In this document: positions 58,293-64,000 of the stretch, piece by piece
Numbering within the stretch: position 1 is the first letter of the stretch
Layout of the letters: the number at the start of each line of letters is the position of its first letter
Translations under genes and position numbers: made by a program
NCBI RefSeq assembly: GCF_009727055.1
Contig: NC_052349.1
Coordinates: 43,545,302-43,609,301 of the forward strand
Reading direction: 5' to 3'
Length of the DNA: 64,000 bases
Source: Benincasa hispida
Taxonomy: Eukaryota; Streptophyta; Magnoliopsida; Cucurbitales; Cucurbitaceae
Notes under the pieces: model-generated
Databases searched by the model: none
What the model saw: only the letters and a program-made list of their open reading frames with translations
Told to the model about the DNA's origin: nothing

Positions 58293-59490
58293 AACTCTTG
58301 TTGATGAGCAAGCCTGATCAACAACTTTTGTTGATCCGTTTGTAGCATCTTTTGAAATATCTTCCTATACTAGTTTACTGTAGGGTTTATGATCTCATAT
58401 GTTGTTTTCCTCTAGGAATGTGGCATTTTTCAATACAATTACCTTATCATCCTGAGGATCATAATACTGACCATATCTCGTTCCTTTAGGATAACCCACA
58501 AACAAGCATAATTTTGAACGATGTTCGAATTTCTTAGGATTTTGCACCAACACGTGTGTCAGGTAAACCCAGATCTGGAATGACGTAATCTAGCTTTATG
58601 TCCTGTCCATAACTCATAAGTTTTTTCTAAAACACTCTTAGAGGGAGCGTTATTCAAAATGTAAGCTGCAATCTCTACTGCATACCCCTAGAACGAGTTA
58701 CGCAACCGAGCATAACTCATCATGGACCGAACTATGTCTAACAAGATTCTATTTCTCTGTTCAGATATATGCTAAGGTGTTCTTGGTGCAAAGAGTTGTT
58801 ACTGAATCCCGTGTTCTATCATATAGTCCTAGAATTTTGAGTCCAAATACTCCTTACCTCGATCTGATCGAAGTGTCTTAATAGATTTACCTAATTGGTT
58901 CTCAACCTCGGTTTTAAATTCCTTGAACTTTTCAAAAGCTTTAGACTTATAATGAATTAGGTAAATGTAACTGTACCTTGAATCATTATCAATTAAGCTA
59001 ATGAAATATTCATAACCTCGGGCTTCTTTAGCTCGAAGACGTTTTCCAGAAAAAGATATTTTTGACATTTTTCCTTCGAGACATGACTCATACGGCGACA
59101 AAGAGTTATCTTCTAACTTGTTTAGAAATACACTTTTAACAAATCTCTCAATCCTATTGAGATTAATGTGATGAAGTCTCAAGTGCCAAAAATAGGCACT
59201 TCGTGAAATGAATTGCCTTTTTCTTTGAGTTTCAACTGTTTTAAACATTTCTGTGTTATATACAGCTTCAACTTTAGATAGTTTTAACTTTAAGTTACTT
59301 TCTAAGTTTGAGGAACAGATTTGTACACCTCTTTTTGTAATGAACGCTTCATTATGACCAAAATTTACATTGTACAAACGTTCCAACAAACAGGAAATAA
59401 ATATCAAATTTATTTTACAAGAAGGTACATAAAGAACATTTTCTAAATACAGATATCTATTTTCAAAAGTTAACTTAACTGCTCCCATTG
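58293..59490 (-). pseudogene. copia integrase of the minus-strand element
   Basis: On the minus strand a 219-residue open stretch has the GAG-pre-integrase segment (HLRLHHINLNRIERF, CLEGKMSK) and integrase (EYFISLIDNDSRYSYIYLIH, LRSDRGKEY). Between KRLRAKE and ARGYEY about 17 residues found in related copies, with the first catalytic Asp (DLCGPM), are deleted in frame (near 59022-59032). The C-terminal part (58300-58828) is broken by stops. Confidence 0.9.
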
Positions 59491-59650
59491 CTTTCGTTGA
59501 GATATGCTCCCCTAATCCAACCCAAAGAGTAATCTTATCTTCTTCAAATAACCTCTATAAACTAGTTTCATGAGAAGAAAAACAAACATTATTAGTGGCC
59601 CCTGAATCCAATATCCAGGTAGAATCTTCATTCTTCACTATACATATTTA
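59491..59650 (-). pseudogene. copia protease of the minus-strand element
   Basis: On the minus strand STWILDSGATNNVCFSSHETS carries an intact D-S-G active site. A stop follows soon after (SL-stop-RLFEEDK). Confidence 0.85.
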
Positions 59651-60480
59651 AATAACTAGTAAACCTAATTCATCTTGTTTTTCTTTTTCAGTTTTCTTCT
59701 TGGCAAGATATTTAGGACAATTTCTTTTCCAATGCCCATTTTCGTTGCAATGGAAATATTTTCCTTTAGCAACTACTTCCTTCCCTTTCTGTGCAGCTGG
59801 AGCCTTCCTCTTCCCAGTTTCCTTCTTTTTCTTTTGAATACTTGTATTTTTGGAAAAAGAATGGCCAGATTTACTCCTAGAAGACGATTCTTTCTGGGGT
59901 TTTCTCTTTGAGATAGAAGCGACATTTGTCTATGCCTTTTAACCTTTATTTTTCAATAAAGATTCGTAAATCTGGAGTTTATTGAGAAGAGTGTCAGATT
60001 GTACTCTATTTTATTCATCATAGCATTCGTTTTGAATTGAAAAAAGTTCTTCGGAAGAGACTACATGATGAATCCAACTTGACTCTTCTCATTCATGATG
60101 ACTCCATGCACTTCTGCAATATTGAAGTGAACCATCATGTTCAAAACATGTTCCCTTACAGAGGTTCCTTCCTTCATTCTGCAGTTATAAACAAATTTAA
60201 TTGCGTCATGCATGGCAGATGTGGACAGTTGTCCAAACAGGCCCTGCAAAGAGTTCATGATCTCTCTTGCAATAGCTAACCTCTCGTGCTTCTTGGATAG
60301 TACATCAGATTTACTGGCTAAAATATAAACCCAAGCTTTCTCATTAGCTTTGTCCCATATGTCATACGCATCCCGAACTGTTCAGTTTGCGTTGGGACTA
60401 GGAGTTGAAGGACACTCATCTTTTAAAACAAAACAGAGATCATCTATTACTAGTATCGTGTTGATATTCGATTTTCAAGT
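59651..60480 (-). pseudogene. copia gag of the minus-strand element
   Basis: Minus-strand pieces read NEKAWVYILASKSDVLSKKHERL, SLQGLFGQLSTSAMHDAIKFVY, EGTSVREHVLNMMVHFNIAEVHG and a Lys/Ser-rich tail. The zinc knuckle reads YFHCNENGHWKRNC, with the first Cys changed to Tyr. Frames change several times. Same gag family as 49388-50276. Confidence 0.88.
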
Positions 60481-62125
60481 TCCGTAATTATCACCGTAGG
60501 TTCTTTTTAAGCTAGCAGTTGAATAATTGATATTGTCATTGCTGAAAAGTAAACAAGTTATTAGTGAATTGATTAACTTTAATTTTTAAACCAATTTATT
60601 AAGAAAATAATAATGTATCTATACTCATTATTCTTTTGCTACGAAACTTCAATGAGTCAGAATAGCCCCCACCAAAGGGCAGTTGACTACTCATTCATTG
60701 AATCAAGACATTCTTGACTAAATACTAATACCAAAATAACTCTTATCCTTATAGTATTCAGTTATCGTTTATTTGGTCAAGAACTTTACTAACACTTAGT
60801 AAGTCTTATAAGTTTATACCCACCATTTTTGAATTACAGAGATTGAAATCAAACAAGCCCTCGAAGGAGAAACAATTGTTTGAAAATGGACCTAAGTAAC
60901 TTTATCCATTTTTGGAGTTCACGGTGTTCCGTATCCTATGTTACAACCATTTGAAGGGATCACCGCGGTTAACGACTAGCTAGTGTCGCCTCTGAACGAC
61001 AGTAGACGCAGCATAGAAATCTCACGGTTTAACCAAATGGAAGAGACCGCAGGACATGTTGACACACACTCTTCACCCACCTACTATGAACAACTTCCCT
61101 CATTCACCTTGTTATTGATTCATGCAAACACTTTTCGAAGGGAGGTTGCCATAAATAGCAACTCAAAGTCGAACATGGATCTCATGGTGTGAACTCTTAG
61201 AGACATGAGAGCCAGAAATAATATATCTTGTATATTATTAATCTTCCACTGAAGTGTTCTGTTTTTTAAAAATGTGTACTAACATGGTTATAAGCCGGCT
61301 AATTTTATACAATCTAAGTCTAGGTAATTTTTCCTAGTATAACTTCTCATACCGGGAATTAACCTATGATGTCTAGGTGATAAACTAATTTTATTACCTT
61401 ACTCCACTCACGCATGCTCATAAAACTAGGGTTATTGACTTAGGCACCAGTTTGATCTCCAGGTAGGAGGTGTTCCGTAAACCGTCAACTTAAGTACCCC
61501 CAACCTTAGACAAGATCTCCCCAGGTAAGTAAACAACTCTTTTTTTACAAGTAAACGACCTATCTTAACTCTTAAAAAGAAATCGATTGAATTGCACCGT
61601 TAACCCTAGGTGAGCATGTAATTTATCTTTCTTATAGATTTTAAAAGTCTAGGTTATTTTATAACAATTATAAAACAAGTATCATAATTATAACCCTAGA
61701 ACATTCATCTATAACATGCTTCCTTAAAGAAAATCGTGCTTTAATATAACACTTATATTAAACATGAAATTTTAAGCATGCATACTATATACATTATAAC
61801 GCTTATAACATATAATAAATGCATGCCACATGTTTATCCTATGGTGGGGTTCTTAAAACTATATGACATACTTTATGCACACATATTAAAAACAATATTA
61901 TGCATCACATGCATAATACTTAAAATACACTAAAGCGTAATGCATCCACTTTAATCAACATATAGTGCAACACTAAACCCCAAAACCGGTTTGATGGCAT
62001 GTAATGTATCCACATATAGTTTTAATGAGATAACAAATGCCAAAATCGTAATGTATCCATTTTAGTCCACAAAGCATACATCATATGAATAACACCCACC
62101 AAATGCAATAGAACGTTATAAGCAT
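60481..62125 (-). other. Untranslated leader of the minus-strand copia
   Basis: About 1.6 kb without an open frame between gag and the primer-binding site, AT-rich on the right with repeated tataatg/gcatgc words. It corresponds in position to the leader at 46825-49387. Confidence 0.7.
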
Positions 62126-62137
62126 GCTCTGGTACCA
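62126..62137 (-). other. Primer-binding site, minus-strand copia
   Basis: On the minus strand TGGTACCAGAGC follows the LTR end (…tttctaaca). One change from TGGTATCAGAGC of initiator tRNA-Met. Confidence 0.88.
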
Positions 62138-63986
62138 TGTTAGAAATAAAGAAGCATGCACAACAGAAGCAGTAGATCATTAACACTCTAATTACATTAA
62201 ATAAACAAGGATTAAGCATGTATAGAGAGTTAGAAATACAACCTTTGTAGTTTCCACAAGAATCTTCGTCTCCACGATCAATCGACACCACCAACGGTAA
62301 ATCCTCGCTATTCTCTAGTTGAAGAACACAGTTGTGGGACCGAAATTTTAGTGAAAGATAGAGAATTTCACTAATTAAATTGGAGAGTCAAAGAGAATTT
62401 GTGGATGAAATATATTGAATATTCAAGAAAGCATTATTTTTTAAATTTTGAAAAACAAAACCTATTTATAAACAAAACACATGCAAAAGTTTTTCTTGCA
62501 TGGCTTCCACCTCAAACTCTATTAGCATGAATAACGTAGATGTCAAGCTTAGCACAAGCCACTTCAAAACCCATTTAGTTAGTGGGAAAATCCAACAATT
62601 GGATTTTTCCACTAACTAATTTTTTTATTGAAATAAATCTTATAGTAAAAACAATTTTTGACAAAAAAATATGAAATACTATTTTCATATTTTAGAAGTT
62701 ATTTAATTAAAATAATTTTAATTAAATAAATAAATAAAATTAATATCACATATTAAATTGTCTTTGACACTAGCTTTTGATTAATCACATTAATCAATTT
62801 TCAAATACTTCCATGCTAATATTTTATTTAAAACATACTCTTCAAAAATAATTAATTATATAAAAGTAAATTAGATTTCATATAAAATACAATTTTCCTA
62901 AAGACCGAATTTGAACATTTCAAATTCTCACTTCACCTAGTTTTTCAATTTTGTCCGTAGTGAGCTAGCAAAGAGACCTGATAGACCTATAGATCATTGG
63001 CTCCAACGATCCGACACTAACCGATTAAACACTTTAACCTAGTCAATCAACATTCGTTAACTAACAGGACTATCCACACTATAGCCTATAATTACAGTCC
63101 CCTCACTGTAGATATATTATGTGTTCATTTGATATAACCGTCATCGATAAGTTGATCCTTCATAGGTTGTTCGTAACCTCAGCTAGGTTAATTACTGTTT
63201 TACCCCCGACTTACATCTTTTCTCCTTAAGTACCACTGCCCCTCTAATGGATAATTGATTTTGGATCTTAATCACTAAATCCATTCCCTTTTAAGCCAAC
63301 GAGAATGGGATCTATTGTTCAAGACTTGGGAACAGCCCTTAAGGGAACAACCTTTCTACTATCCCTAAAATGGGTAGGAGTGAAGTCCATCTTGCAAATT
63401 CTGTCCCCAGCTATCTACCCAGTCTTATCCCTGAAATGTGAGGCATATTAAGCAGCGTTGTTGAGCTTACCCTCACCTATGCAGATCAAGGGACAATCCT
63501 GAATAAACAGGAGTTCACTGACAGCTCATGATTCAGATCAAGTTATCTAGGTAATCAAGAAGTGAAATTAATTAGTGCTAAGAGTAAATGTGTTAATACG
63601 TAATAGTAATTATTTCGTGGTCAGTCTTACACATTCTCGTTGTGTAGAACACCCCCACTCACATGTCTCTATATGAGCAAACTGATCACATCGTTTATGA
63701 CACTTTACGACATTTGTAACAATCATAAAGCGGGTTGTATTCAATAGTATCTCCAAAAATAGGTACCCAACCTAATCCAAGTACTATAGACTATTTAGGC
63801 TATTTTACTCGAACTTGGTCCAGTTTGTGTCTCCACATAAAGTCCAAGTATTCATTACAATAGCCAAAGGTTTGTAGTTTATTGGATTTAGAGTTATCAA
63901 TTCATTTTCATTCAATATTTGTCTGAATAAACTTCATATATGTTTACTGTTTACAAACTACGAGTTTTAGGACATACAACCCGACA
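62138..63986 (-). repeat. 5' LTR of the minus-strand copia element
   Basis: On the minus strand TGTCGGGTTGTATGTCC to …ATTTCTAACA, 1849 bp, TG…CA ends. The minus-strand tataaatagg TATA-like box is at about 62460-62469. It pairs with the truncated 3' LTR 41468-42887. Confidence 0.9.
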
Positions 63987-64000
63987 GACCAACGTCTTTT

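Larger units (their letters stand above)
41468..63986 (-). mobile_element. Minus-strand copia element split by a nested copia
   Basis: Read leftward on the minus strand: 5' LTR (63986-62138), primer-binding site, gag, protease, integrase (to 58288), nested foreign element (58287-44696), then RT, RNase H, polypurine tract and 3' LTR (42887-41468). Its two halves join in frame order across the nested element, and the bases either side show the tcaac target duplication of the invader. The 3' LTR is truncated by about 430 bp on its outer side. All genes carry stops or lost catalytic residues. Confidence 0.93.

Overview
The window is plant nuclear DNA from a dicot. It has introns with GT/AG borders, AT-rich intergenic DNA, and plant-type Ty1/copia, Ty3/gypsy, L1-type LINE, SINE and MITE remnants. 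Several dispersed repeats, especially the palindromic 'ctatca/tgatag' hairpin MITE and the long-LTR copia families, look to me like a cucurbit; that is a recognition-based inference. No novel multi-gene system is visible. The interest lies in deeply nested transposons, two intact host genes, and clear assembly artefacts.

Host genes. (1) A two-exon plus-strand gene (17876-19324) encodes a 180-residue HMGA-type protein with a linker-histone-like globular domain and four AT-hooks. (2) A twelve-exon minus-strand gene (29334-37082) encodes a 459-residue protein with a plastid-type N-terminus, a charged helical middle and an acidic C-terminus. All splice sites and phases agree. I do not recognise its family by name. 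One ~3 kb intron of this gene carries decayed LINE sequence.

Transposon layout. 1-4671: 3' part of a decayed plus-strand copia element with its 3' LTR. 4672-7956: leader, primer-binding site and 5' LTR of a minus-strand copia element, whose LTR interrupts a gypsy protease-RT remnant (7957-9085). 10201-16692: four LTRs nested inside one another, three of them with recognisable target-site duplications. 19325-29333: intergenic DNA with a foldback element (about 24790-27905) split by a 2.1 kb solo LTR, two tandem duplications, MITEs and tRNA-type SINEs. 41468-63986: a minus-strand copia element split by a complete plus-strand copia element (44696-58287, target-site duplication tcaac), itself split by a solo LTR (51676-53504, target-site duplication aactt). 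All retroelement coding regions are broken by stops, frameshifts or lost catalytic residues.

Assembly problems. Two perfect 38-bp back-to-back Tn5 mosaic-end junctions (3560-3597 and 44757-44794) are Nextera mate-pair adapters left in the consensus. A 25-N gap (55733-55757) separates two versions of the same ~1 kb sequence; the left version has many single-base indels and the right one lacks about 210 bp. Neither artefact should be read as biology.
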